64,000 bases of DNA from Candidatus Aquicultor sp. (GTDB taxonomy: Bacteria; Actinomycetota; Aquicultoria; Aquicultorales; Aquicultoraceae): NCBI GenBank assembly GCA_036504445.1, contig DASXVE010000024.1:62001-126000 (forward strand), read 5' to 3'. Position numbers and translations under genes: made by a program. The notes under the pieces were generated by a model. That model was not told the DNA's origin, did no database searches, and saw only the letters and a list, made by a program, of their open reading frames with translations. Within the stretch, counting starts at the first letter, position 1; every line of letters starts with the position of its first letter. Positions 17,443-25,998 of this stretch are shown here, one piece after another.

Positions 17443-18077
17443 CAGGCGTTGGTTGTGAGGATGTCCAGATCGTACGCCTTGGCTACGGCTTGCGCCCTAT
17501 CGGCGGCATTAAGTTTCTTCAAGATAACACGCACATGCGTTTTTACAGTATCCTGGCTGATCCCGAGTTCGGCGGAAATCCGTTTATTGGTAAAACCATC
17601 GGCGATCATCTTTAAGACTTGTATTTGCCGTGCGGACAACACATTATCTTTCCTGATGACCATCTTGTCAAATAGCAGCTGCGCTACCCGCGAGTCGACG
17701 TAGGTGCCGCCCTTGAAGACATTTCTCACCGCAAGCTTTATCTCTTCGGGACCCGAATCAATCTGTAACAAACCGGCTATCTTAAGGTCAAAGAAGGCAC
17801 GGCGTGCCTCCAGGGAATCGCCATCGACAAATGCGATGAAACGCGTACCGGTACTGCTCTTCCTGGCTTTTCTGATGATATTAGATGCTTCAATACTTGG
17901 CTTTAGCAGATTTAGAAACGCTACATCTGGCATTCGTTCTCTAATAATACTGCATGCTTCATCACCTACAAACGTTTCGCCGACAACTGAAATATCTTCT
18001 TCAGAACCAAGTACCATCCTCAGAGCCGCCCTTAGCAGCGCGTAGTCATCTATTATTAGAACCTTAATTGAAGGCAT
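17439..18077 (-). CDS. LuxR/NarL-type regulator with degenerate receiver
   Basis: 212 residues. N-terminal receiver-like domain (about 4-120) and C-terminal LuxR HTH (about 145-207: LSARQIQVLKMIADGFTNKRIS, then ISQDTVKTHVRVILKKL). The acidic pair D10-D11 is kept, but the phospho-acceptor is Asn56 (FLNLLKP), the Ser/Thr position is Val84 and the conserved Lys is Ile106. It should therefore not be phosphorylated in the normal way. No kinase gene is adjacent. Probably an atypical, ligand- or expression-controlled regulator. Confidence 0.88.
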   Translation of the reverse strand: MPSIKVLIIDDYALLRAALRMVLGSEEDISVVGETFVGDEACSIIRERMPDVAFLNLLKPSIEASNIIRKARKSSTGTRFIAFVDGDSLEARRAFFDLKIAGLLQIDSGPEEIKLAVRNVFKGGTYVDSRVAQLLFDKMVIRKDNVLSARQIQVLKMIADGFTNKRISAELGISQDTVKTHVRVILKKLNAADRAQAVAKAYDLDILTTNAC

Positions 18078-18296
18078 AATTCCTCCTAAATTAAAGAAGG
18101 GTGGCTTATTAAGCCCCCCTCTTCTGTATGCTTAAAACTGGATTGCCGTATTATTACGTTTGTACGGCTACACAATGAATTATAGTATATTTCTAATGAA
18201 AATGCATATATGCCGGGGTCTATAATTACCGCTTTGCTAAAAGTTTACAACTCTGCGGATCGTCTTTTCTTTTGGTATTTTGGATGGGTTCCAGCG

Positions 18297-18336
18297 AGCG
18301 ATAGAGCCTGGGTTTACATTCCCAGGCTCTATCGCT
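18297..18336. terminator. Strong hairpin downstream of hemY
   Basis: 16-bp perfect stem (18297-18312 with 18321-18336), 8-base loop. No clear T-run on either side, so it may act as an mRNA-end protector or factor-assisted terminator for the hem operon (minus strand). Confidence 0.5.
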
Positions 18337-18370
18337 TGAGGTTATTGGATTTGGTAAGGTTAATTGCCCT

Positions 18371-19849
18371 TTATACCACAGCCGGTTCGGCAACACCTGC
18401 AAGGTACAGAACAGCTGATTCAGCGGATTTCGTACCGGAAGCAACACAATCGGGCACACCAACGCCACGGTACGAGCCGCCCGCCAGGTATAAGCCGGGA
18501 TGTTCGGCCATCCGTTCATCGATTTTATTCACCCTATCCATGTGGCCTGTGGTGTATTGCGGCATTCCATTGGGCCAGCGGAATATCCAGGTATGAATCG
18601 GCTCGGCGTCGATACCAAGGATATCTTTTAGCTCGGCGCGTACGGCCGCTTTCATCTCATCATCCGACATAAAAGCTTTTTCTTGTGCTTTGGCGCCACC
18701 GACAAACGCGCGTATAATCGCATGCTCACCATCGGGCGCTCTATAGCTCCACTTGCTTGAACTCCAGGTTGTGGCCATAATATTTCGCCCCTCGACCGAA
18801 GGTACGACAAAGCCGAAGCCTTTCAAGTCGTGCTTGAGATCTTTTGTGCGGAACGCCATAGTAACGGTTGCCGATGATACCTGCGGGATCTCGGTAAGTA
18901 CATCGGCCATCTGTGAATCGACACTGCGAACAAGATTGCCGGAGCTGTTCGCCGGTGAGGCGAGAATTACCGCATCCGCTTCGATGGTCGCGCCATCCGC
19001 CATGATAAGCTTATAGCTGGTCTGCCCGTTTGCGCCCTTCACCTCGTCGATCGACTTTACCTCGGCGCCTTTTACGATTTTATCTTTATCGAGTGCTTTT
19101 ACTAACACATCGATCAGGTCAAGCATCCCGCCTTTAAACGTCATGAAAAACGTGCGTTTGGGACGGGGTTTGTCGGACGGTGCATCAGCTTGCGCTTTCT
19201 TGCTGGCGCTCATCTGCGCTTTACGGCTGGCAAGCATACCGCGAATCATGCTTCCGTAGTTTTGCTCCATCTCGAGAAAATTCGGGAAGGTAGCCTCGAG
19301 GCTCATCGTGTCCGGGTCACCGGCATGAATGCCTGCAACAAGCGGCTCCGCAATCCTATCGAGCGCTTCTCGCCCGAGACGACGGGTTACGAAACTCGCC
19401 AGTGTCTCGTCGCCGGGCTCTTTCTTCTTCGGGATAACAAGGTCCATGGCCATACGTATCTTGCCGGGCCAGGTAAACAGATCGGTTGTTATAAACGGCA
19501 GAATTTTGGTCGGAACCATCATCATCAAACCGTCGGGCATTTCGCGAAGCTTCTTGTCGGCGAGAATGTAGGTTTTTTTAAGCTCATCGTTGCTGCAAAT
19601 GAAACGCTCCTCGAAACCGAGCTGCTTGGCGAGCTCAAATATTTGTGGTTTTGTTGAGACGAAGCAATCCGGGCCGCCTTCGATGACATACCCGTCATCG
19701 GTGCGCACGGTCATGATCTTGCCGCCAAACCTCTGGTCTTTTTCGAGGACGATGTAATCGAGATCGGCCCCGGCATCGATGGCCTTACTTATGGAGTAGG
19801 CTGCTGCTAAACCAGTTACCCCTCCACCGACAATTGCCACCTTTTTCAT
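18371..19849 (-). CDS. hemY: Protoporphyrinogen/coproporphyrinogen oxidase, FAD type
   Basis: 492 residues. N-terminal FAD-binding AIVGGGVTGLAAAYSI, EKDQRFGGKI, then substrate-binding and C-terminal GLYLAGGSYRGVGVPDCV typical of HemY/CgoX. Family role: oxygen-dependent oxidation of protoporphyrinogen IX, or coproporphyrinogen III in Gram-positives. Contains a Lys/Ser/Ala-rich insert (about 208-228). Last gene of hemE-hemH-hemY; starts 95 bp after hemH. Which haem route is used cannot be told without a chdC/hemQ gene, absent here. Confidence 0.93.
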   Translation of the reverse strand: MKKVAIVGGGVTGLAAAYSISKAIDAGADLDYIVLEKDQRFGGKIMTVRTDDGYVIEGGPDCFVSTKPQIFELAKQLGFEERFICSNDELKKTYILADKKLREMPDGLMMMVPTKILPFITTDLFTWPGKIRMAMDLVIPKKKEPGDETLASFVTRRLGREALDRIAEPLVAGIHAGDPDTMSLEATFPNFLEMEQNYGSMIRGMLASRKAQMSASKKAQADAPSDKPRPKRTFFMTFKGGMLDLIDVLVKALDKDKIVKGAEVKSIDEVKGANGQTSYKLIMADGATIEADAVILASPANSSGNLVRSVDSQMADVLTEIPQVSSATVTMAFRTKDLKHDLKGFGFVVPSVEGRNIMATTWSSSKWSYRAPDGEHAIIRAFVGGAKAQEKAFMSDDEMKAAVRAELKDILGIDAEPIHTWIFRWPNGMPQYTTGHMDRVNKIDERMAEHPGLYLAGGSYRGVGVPDCVASGTKSAESAVLYLAGVAEPAVV

Positions 19850-19944
19850 GATAATTCCTCCTAAAACCGTATAGGCTGTATGTTTCCCTCTCAGGGGTGC
19901 ACTAAATATCTCTTAAACTAACACGCTCAACCAAACAAAATGCG

Positions 19945-20880
19945 CTAATTACGAAGTGCTGTGCATACCATCTGTGCGAGCGCCTCCATAAACCGGGGTG
20001 AATCGTTGAGCGCACCGGAGCGCTCATATAGTAATCCGAGGTCCTCAGCTTGGCCTTTGTGCAGGATATCGAGGTCCCACAGTGTCTCAACATGGTCCGC
20101 TGCAAAACCGATCGGTACGACGAGCACGCGTTTATGCCCTTCAGCGGCAATTTCCGCAAGCACATCCTCCATCATCGGCCCCAGCCACTCACCGGGAATG
20201 CTTCCTTTACTCTGATACGCAATTCGCCAGTTGGGCGACCCTGTTTTCCTCAGGACTTCCCGGATGGTCTCGTTAATTTCATCGACGTACGGGTCACCGC
20301 CATCGATATAGGCAACCGGCAAGCTGTGGGCGCTAAAGATTACCTGCACATCGTCGCGCGCATCCTCGGGAATTCTATTCAGCGCTTCGGTAATCTTTTC
20401 CACAACCGCGTCGACAAAGATCGGGTTGTTATACATTCCCCGAATCATCTCAATTGAGATATTAAGATTCTTTTCAGCGAGAACGCGCTCGATCTCCTCA
20501 CGATACGCACCGGTGCTCACGCGAGAATCGTGCGGCGACATACTGATTGCAAACGCACGGGTAATCCCATCTGTCGCCATCTGCTCGATTGCCTCTTCGA
20601 TAAAGGGGTGCCAGTAGCGCATACCGACATAAGCGGCAAACTGCCCATGCTCAACACATGTGCGGTTTAGTTCTTCCTCGAGCGCTATCGCTTGCTTCTT
20701 TGTAATCCCGGGAAGCGGCGACTTGCCACCGATAATCTGGTATTTATCTTTTACACGCTCGATAAGCTCGGGGCCGGGCTTTCTGCCCTTCATGAGCCGT
20801 TCCATGAACGGGCCGACCGCACTCAGTGAATCCGGGCCGCCAAACGCCATAACCATAACGCCTATTTTGTTACCGCTCAT
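19945..20880 (-). CDS. hemH: Ferrochelatase (coproporphyrin or protoporphyrin)
   Basis: 311 residues, the length of soluble Gram-positive ferrochelatases. N-terminal VMVMAFGGPDS, YQIIGGKSPLPGITKKQA, catalytic His in VIFSAHSLPVAYI, YQSKGSIPGEWLGPMMED, and VVPIGFAADHVETLWDLD carrying the conserved Glu. Inserts Fe2+ into the porphyrin. No C-terminal membrane anchor and no CxxC cluster motif seen. Middle gene of the hem operon, 61 bp after hemE. Confidence 0.94.
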   Translation of the reverse strand: MSGNKIGVMVMAFGGPDSLSAVGPFMERLMKGRKPGPELIERVKDKYQIIGGKSPLPGITKKQAIALEEELNRTCVEHGQFAAYVGMRYWHPFIEEAIEQMATDGITRAFAISMSPHDSRVSTGAYREEIERVLAEKNLNISIEMIRGMYNNPIFVDAVVEKITEALNRIPEDARDDVQVIFSAHSLPVAYIDGGDPYVDEINETIREVLRKTGSPNWRIAYQSKGSIPGEWLGPMMEDVLAEIAAEGHKRVLVVPIGFAADHVETLWDLDILHKGQAEDLGLLYERSGALNDSPRFMEALAQMVCTALRN

Positions 20881-20941
20881 CTATCGCCACCTGCCTCGCT
20901 GTTCTTGCAGCTTGTGCTGACACAATACTTCTCCTAAAGAC

Positions 20942-21976
20942 TTATTTCTGGCTGAGACGATGCACCGCATCTACCATTGCTTTTGCATGCTCAACCGGGG
21001 TTTCCTTGTGGATTCCGTGACCCAGGTTAAAAATGTGGCCCGGGCGACCCGCCGCGCGGTCGAGTACGTCTTTCACGCGTTTCTCGATGTAGTCGACAGG
21101 GCCAAAGAGAACCATCGGGTCGATGTTGCCTTGCACGGCTTTGTCATAGCCGACTTCAGCCCAGGCATCGTCGAGACCCATTCTCCAATCGAGACCGATA
21201 ACGTCGCCACCGGCTTCTCTAACCAACTCGAGAAGGGTGGAGGCGTTGTATGCAAAGTGGATTCTCGGCACGCCCTCGCCTGCCAGATTATCCATAACTT
21301 TTTTACTGTACGGCATAACGAATTCTTTGTAATCAGCCGGTCCGAGTGCGCCGACCCAGGAATCGAACATCTGGACCGCCTGTGCGCCGGCCGCTATCTG
21401 CATGCGCAGATAGCGGGTTACTACCTCGCAGAGTTTATCCATAAGCTCGTGCCACGCCGCCGGGTTGCTGTACATCAGGGCTTTGGTGTAGCGGTAATCA
21501 CGCGAACCCCCACCCTCGACAATGTAGCTTGCCAGGGTAAACGGTGCGCCCGAGAAACCGATAAGGGGAACGCGCCCCTCAAGCTCGCGCCGCACTATCT
21601 TTATCGCTTCGGCAACATAACCGGTCGCCTCTTCGGCGTCGATAACCTGAATCTTGTCGACATCGGCCTTCGTGCGAATCGGGTTATGAATAACCGGGCC
21701 CTCGCCTTTAGCGAATTCAAAGCCGATGCCCATGCCTTCGAGCGGCAGCAGGATATCGGCAAAGAGAATCGCCGCATCAACACCGAGCGCGTTGACCGGC
21801 TGCAGCGTAATTTCCGCAGCGATATCAGGCGTTTTACACATCGTTAAGAAGCCGTACTTCTCGCGAATTGCCCGGTACTCCGGCATGTACCTACCAGCTT
21901 GACGCATAAGCCACACGGGTGTAGCATCGACCGGCTCGCGCCTGCATGCCTTTAAGAAACGATCGTTGAATGCCAT
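20942..21976 (-). CDS. hemE: Uroporphyrinogen decarboxylase
   Basis: 344 residues. Both signatures are present: PVWLMRQAGRYMPEYR near the N-terminus (Arg for carboxylate binding) and GFSGAPFTLASYIVEGG mid-protein, plus the C-terminal FNLGHGIHKETP. Converts uroporphyrinogen III to coproporphyrinogen III in the cytosol. First gene of the hem operon, with a predicted promoter at 22105-22134 and divergent from a MarR gene that probably senses a haem-related or redox signal. Confidence 0.95.
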   Translation of the reverse strand: MAFNDRFLKACRREPVDATPVWLMRQAGRYMPEYRAIREKYGFLTMCKTPDIAAEITLQPVNALGVDAAILFADILLPLEGMGIGFEFAKGEGPVIHNPIRTKADVDKIQVIDAEEATGYVAEAIKIVRRELEGRVPLIGFSGAPFTLASYIVEGGGSRDYRYTKALMYSNPAAWHELMDKLCEVVTRYLRMQIAAGAQAVQMFDSWVGALGPADYKEFVMPYSKKVMDNLAGEGVPRIHFAYNASTLLELVREAGGDVIGLDWRMGLDDAWAEVGYDKAVQGNIDPMVLFGPVDYIEKRVKDVLDRAAGRPGHIFNLGHGIHKETPVEHAKAMVDAVHRLSQK

Positions 21977-22104
21977 CTTTGTCTCCTCTCAAACTTCCCA
22001 TTATGAAAAAAGTGCTTAAACTTAGGTTCTCTCTGTGCTACAAAGCGGTTTTTCTTGTATTCATTCGCTCGGTTTACTTAGATTTTCTATAGCTTAGTAA
22101 TTCT

Positions 22105-22134
22105 ATAATATATAGGTTCTATATATATTTTCAA
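22105..22134 (-). promoter_or_regulatory. Predicted hem operon promoter
   Basis: On the minus strand TTGAAA (22134-22129), 18-bp spacer, TATTAT (22110-22105). Just downstream lies a TACTTAG half-site (22075-22081) and CTTAGTA (22093-22099), resembling the MarR-gene operators with a wider spacer. Confidence 0.45.
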
Positions 22135-22192
22135 GCTTTTCTGCAAATTGTCGATAATAATAGTGCCACTACAAGCTATATATTGTTACTTA

Positions 22193-22220
22193 TGGACAAT
22201 TTTCAGAACCATGATATACT
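22193..22220 (+). promoter_or_regulatory. Predicted marR promoter
   Basis: TGGACA (22193-22198), 16-bp spacer, TATACT (22215-22220). The -10 box overlaps the first palindromic operator, which suggests autorepression. Confidence 0.5.
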
Positions 22221-22261
22221 TAGCTTATCTAAGTAATGTTATACTTAGTTTATCTAAGTAT
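22216..22261. promoter_or_regulatory. Two tandem palindromic operators
   Basis: TACTTAG-N5-CTAAGTA occurs at 22217-22235 and again at 22242-22260, exactly 25 bp apart; the second extends to 8-bp arms. Placed directly before the MarR gene. Palindromes of this size fit a dimeric winged-helix repressor. Confidence 0.7.
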
Positions 22262-22276
22262 TAGGGGAAATGCAAG

Positions 22277-22696
22277 ATGCAAATTATTGACCGACATACC
22301 GATGAAATACTGGATGGGCTCTTAAGCGTCCTTCGTAAATCTCGCCCGCAGCACGTAAGCAAGATTTTGGGGATTAGCCGTGCCGAGCACCAGGCGCTTC
22401 GTATCCTCTCCGCAAACGAAGGCTGCGATATATCGACCTTTGCGGCTAATGTGGGCATCAGCCAGCCGACCGCAACGGTAACCGTTGATAAAATGGTCGA
22501 TTCAGGTTTCGTCACCCGCACACCCTGCACAAACGACCGCAGGGCGACCAGGTTGCATTTAACCGATAAGGGCCGGGATATTGTAGAGCGCTCTAAAGAG
22601 GCGCATCGGGCTATTATGGCGCCGTACGTGTCACGCCTTACCCCAGATGAGCAGGAAGAGCTCATCCGCATCCTCAATAAAATGAACGAATTTTAA
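22277..22696 (+). CDS. MarR-family transcriptional regulator
   Basis: 139 residues. Winged helix in the middle: LGISRAEHQALRILSANEG, NVGISQPTATVTVDKMVDSGF as recognition helix, RTPCTNDRRATRLHLTDKG as wing with the conserved D-R dipeptide. AGGGGAAA upstream serves as ribosome site. Preceded by two palindromic operators, so probably autoregulated; divergent hemE suggests control of the haem genes. A single Cys (TPCTND) sits beside the wing, a possible redox sensor. Confidence 0.9.
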   Translation: MQIIDRHTDEILDGLLSVLRKSRPQHVSKILGISRAEHQALRILSANEGCDISTFAANVGISQPTATVTVDKMVDSGFVTRTPCTNDRRATRLHLTDKGRDIVERSKEAHRAIMAPYVSRLTPDEQEELIRILNKMNEF

Positions 22697-23476
22697 TTAC
22701 TTACTGCATTCAGCAATGATTTCGAGCATCTGGTCGTGGATGCGACCGTTTGTGGCAAGTATTTGAGGTGATCTGATATCGAACGGCTCACCGTTAAGTT
22801 GCGTAATCCTGGCGCCGGCTTCAAGAGCAATAAGGCCGCCGGCCGCCATATCCCACGGCTTTAAGCCATACTCCCAATAGCCGTCAAAGCGACCGCTGGC
22901 TACCCCAACCAGGTCGATTGTGGCCGCGCCCGCTCTGCGAATCCCCTGCGCCCTGAGCGAGAACTTGCGAAAACAATCAAGAATAGTCTCCGGGTCATTT
23001 CTGAAACTATAGGGGAAACCGGTGGCTAGGAGTGTTTTGTTGAGGTCATCGATATCGGATACATGAAGCGGTTTGCCGTTAAGATACGCGCCTTTGCCTT
23101 GCTGCGCGGTGAAGAGCTCATCCAAGTTGGGGTCATAAATAACGCCGACCATGAGGTCGCCTTTAAACTCGAGAGCAATGGAAACCGCGTAAACGGGGAA
23201 GCCATGCGCGTAATTGGTTGTTCCATCGATTGGATCGATAATCCAGAGATAGTCTGAGCCGGGCTCTATCGCGCCCTCTTCCTCGGCAAGTATACTGTGG
23301 TCGGGATAACGCTTTCGTATACCGTCGACAATGAGGGCTTCAGACTGAAGATCGGCCTCGGTTACCAGATCGACAGTGCCCTTGTATGTAATAGTATGGC
23401 GTTCTCTCGATAGTCTTTTTATAAGCCGACCTGCGTTAAGCGCCAGGTCGACAGCAAAACTAAGATAATTATCCAT
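22697..23476 (-). CDS. suhB: Inositol-1-monophosphatase family phosphatase
   Basis: 259 residues, full length. Metal-binding motifs: LAEEEGA, WIIDPIDGTTNYAHGFP (DPIDGTTN) and the C-terminal LKPWDMAAGGLIALEAGA. Hydrolyses inositol-1-phosphate or related sugar phosphates with Mg2+. Its stop abuts the converging MarR gene stop with no gap. Confidence 0.92.
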   Translation of the reverse strand: MDNYLSFAVDLALNAGRLIKRLSRERHTITYKGTVDLVTEADLQSEALIVDGIRKRYPDHSILAEEEGAIEPGSDYLWIIDPIDGTTNYAHGFPVYAVSIALEFKGDLMVGVIYDPNLDELFTAQQGKGAYLNGKPLHVSDIDDLNKTLLATGFPYSFRNDPETILDCFRKFSLRAQGIRRAGAATIDLVGVASGRFDGYWEYGLKPWDMAAGGLIALEAGARITQLNGEPFDIRSPQILATNGRIHDQMLEIIAECSK

Positions 23477-23544
23477 GTTTTAGTGGTGTTGTATTTTTAT
23501 AAAGTTTACCCATGTAGAGAAACGCGCAAAACTTGCACACCAGG

Positions 23545-24120
23545 CTATACTGCCGGAATCTCCAGCTGTTCGTTTTGATACCATTCATCTATCACACCAT
23601 TCGCTAGAAAAAACGTTTTATTGATAATGTTTTTGACTTCTTCCGGCAATGAATGAAATTTCTTATTGAGCTTTAGATATGCGAAATCCAGACATTCGTG
23701 CATGATATCTAAAAACACGATAAGCGTCTTCCTTGCCGCGCGACCGTGCCGTTTCCACTGGTAGCTATACATGTTATAGAAACTCAGCATGAAATCGCTC
23801 ATGCGTTCGGCGGACGCTTCGGGGCGCCAGTCCATAACGGTCGTGGTATCGAGAACATCGTTTAAGCCGTCGATGTATGATACGAACCCGCCGTTAATGC
23901 CGAGAACGGCATCATCTTGCATGGCTTCGGTAAACGCCTGCCTGGTAAGCTTCTCAAAGACATAAAGGCCTTTGCTGTCGATCTCGGTGTTCTCTATAGA
24001 CTCATGCGTTTCCTTAAAGTACGCTCTTGCAACTGATGCAATCCCAGACACCCTGACATACCCCTTTTCCTTCTCTATATGTGCGGCTTGTGCGGTGTTT
24101 ATTTTTTCTGCTCGTGCCAT
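23545..24120 (-). CDS. Unknown soluble protein, 191 aa
   Basis: Start at ATG 24120, preceded by GGGAGG; a TTG four codons earlier is less likely. Mostly helical-looking with many aromatic residues (FMLSFYNMYSYQWKRHG, LDFAYLKLNKKF). No catalytic motif, signal peptide or membrane segment seen and no family recognised. Single gene between suhB and a broken hydrolase gene. Confidence 0.6.
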   Translation of the reverse strand: MARAEKINTAQAAHIEKEKGYVRVSGIASVARAYFKETHESIENTEIDSKGLYVFEKLTRQAFTEAMQDDAVLGINGGFVSYIDGLNDVLDTTTVMDWRPEASAERMSDFMLSFYNMYSYQWKRHGRAARKTLIVFLDIMHECLDFAYLKLNKKFHSLPEEVKNIINKTFFLANGVIDEWYQNEQLEIPAV

Positions 24121-24271
24121 GTTGCCTCCCAAGTTATAAATATCATCGCACTTGTAAGCATATAAGCTTGGCTCTTATGAAGATGTATCGGTCTATGTTG
24201 GAGCGACTCAAGAGAAAAAAATAAAAAAGTTGTGCTGTTTATGCTGGGACTGAAATGTTAATAAAGGTGCG

Positions 24272-24848
24272 ATGAGCGAAAACGTAGTCTTCGAGAATTC
24301 ATGCGGGTACCGGTTAGTGGGTGTACTGAACATTCCGGCATCGAAGTCACTGGTGCCGGTTGTCGTTTTTGCGCATGGGGCTAGCGGTAGCCTGGAGGGT
24401 TATAGCAACGATAGGTTAGTTAAACTGCTGGCAGAGGCGGGCATCGCAAGCCTTCGATTTACCTTTACCGGCTATGGAGCGAGGGCACGCAAGATGAATC
24501 GACTATCACGCAGCAAATTGATGACCTAAAACATGCGATTTCGTTTATCCGTCGCCATGATGGAACGACCGGCGATCATTTTGCCCTCTATGGCGTTGAC
24601 TCAGGCTGTTTGAGCTGTCTTTATATAAACCTCGAAGAGCACCCGGCAACAAACGCCCTGGTTGCGGCAAATATCGACAGTGAGTTTCCCGATGCCCCCG
24701 GGCTCGCGCGGCAGATTACCACGCGACCCTCTTCATCGAAGGCTCGGCAGACCACTATTTCACCGACCCGGCAGATCTCGACCTCGCCGTCCACGTGGCT
24801 GCCGAGTGGCTTACCGGAGAATTTCTACTCCTCGGTGCTCTTCCCTAG
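24272..24848 (+). pseudogene. Alpha/beta hydrolase with two frameshifts
   Basis: Starts ATG 24272 with AAAGGTG upstream and encodes a typical hydrolase N-terminus (PVVVFAHGASGSLEGYSNDR... FTFTGYGA). The frame is lost near 24480: the expected GAEGTQDEST continues in another frame through ISFIRRHDGTTGDHFALYGVDSG. A second shift near 24712 restores LFIEGSADHYFTDPADL and a stop at 24846-24848. The nucleophile elbow reads GVDSG instead of GxSxG. Either a decayed gene or two sequencing errors. Its tail overlaps the next gene. Confidence 0.75.
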
Positions 24849-25076
24849 CGCCTCCATGACGTTCTTCCACCGCTCTTCACCAAGACATGATTTCGCGGAT
24901 TTACACCACTGTATGCACGAAGGCGTCTCTTTCTTTTCAACATACTCTTTGCAGTTAGGGCAGCGGCGCCTCATCTCATCCGAGAATATTTCGACCTCTA
25001 CACCACAGTTTTGACACATATATATACCTGCGGTTATATTGCGCATATCCGAACCGGGGCATTTTGCTGACGGCAT
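24825..25076 (-). CDS. Small zinc-ribbon protein
   Basis: 83 residues from ATG 25076 (AAAGGAG upstream). Eight or more Cys: CPGSDMR, CQNCG, CPNC and a final CIQWCKSAKSC. Layout suggests one zinc ribbon plus a second Cys pair near the C-terminus with CLG. Function unknown; could bind zinc or an Fe-S cluster. Its 3' end overlaps the broken hydrolase tail by 24 bp on the other strand. Confidence 0.7.
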   Translation of the reverse strand: MPSAKCPGSDMRNITAGIYMCQNCGVEVEIFSDEMRRRCPNCKEYVEKKETPSCIQWCKSAKSCLGEERWKNVMEALGKSTEE

Positions 25077-25227
25077 AACGCTCTCCTTTATCCCTGCGCG
25101 CAGCACGTGCGTTAGAATTACATAGAATTTCAATGTATATAAGCATGATCGTATTGATCACGCTTATATTATACGGCGAGGGTAGCGCGATATACATGAC
25201 TTATGTCAATTCTAACGCTATTAATCG

Positions 25228-25938
25228 CTAGCGTTGCGCGGTGCTCGAGTGCTGCATGCTTTCGGCACGCTCTTTAATGCCGAAGAGCATCTTGCGCTCC
25301 ATGATAAAGTGCAGTGGCTCGGTAATAACCCGCCACATAATAGTATTACCTATACCCGGGCTGTAGGAATACAGGCTGCGAGCGATAAGCCGTGTGTGGG
25401 TGTCATCGATTTTCTTGAGGTAAAATACCCAGGTGCTGCCGTAGTATTGCTCCGGCTTCGGCTCACCCGGTTTAAGGTCGCGGCCCGTTTTGGCATCAGT
25501 AATGCCGCCGAGAATAAGTACCTTGTTCGGCTCGACTGCGTAGACGGGAACCTTCGGATAATTCGAGTCCGGCTTGCCGAACCTGACAAAGTCGCCCGGT
25601 TTAGTATCCTGCCATTCGGGGTGAATACGATCTGCGCTGCGCATATCGCAGCCCGCAATGTTTTCCAGCCAATCGTAGCTATAGAGACCGCCACGGCCTT
25701 GCCCTATTTGCACAAGCCACGGCCACACGTCTTCTACGGGCGCATTGATCGTAATCGCACGGGTAGATCTAATATTTGGGTCTGGCGATAAATCATCACC
25801 GGGTAAATCCATCTTTTGCTCTTCTTTGATCGCCCCCCAGCTAAGATGCCAGGGTTCGATAAGAATAGGGTAGAGCAGCGCAAGTACTACTATAATTTCG
25901 ATTCCTGAAACGATGATTGTTTTAATATTTATTGCCAC
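25228..25938 (-). CDS. SRPBCC-fold protein with N-terminal membrane anchor
   Basis: 236 residues. One hydrophobic segment near 8-27, then a soluble domain with the START/SRPBCC pattern (TRAITINAPVEDVWPWLVQIG, PGDFVRFG, STWVFYLKKIDDTHTRLIARS). Such domains bind hydrophobic ligands; no enzymatic residues recognised. Downstream of the RsbU-like phosphatase on the same strand, 60 bp gap. Confidence 0.75.
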   Translation of the reverse strand: MAINIKTIIVSGIEIIVVLALLYPILIEPWHLSWGAIKEEQKMDLPGDDLSPDPNIRSTRAITINAPVEDVWPWLVQIGQGRGGLYSYDWLENIAGCDMRSADRIHPEWQDTKPGDFVRFGKPDSNYPKVPVYAVEPNKVLILGGITDAKTGRDLKPGEPKPEQYYGSTWVFYLKKIDDTHTRLIARSLYSYSPGIGNTIMWRVITEPLHFIMERKMLFGIKERAESMQHSSTAQR

Positions 25939-25998
25939 GACTATCCCTCAACTTTCAATAATCTTCGCAAACAGGGGAGTACGGATGCGGATTGCCTG

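Noticed and set aside
20960-21847. 295-codon plus frame opposite hemE
   Set aside because: Antisense shadow of a clear hemE; no ribosome site.
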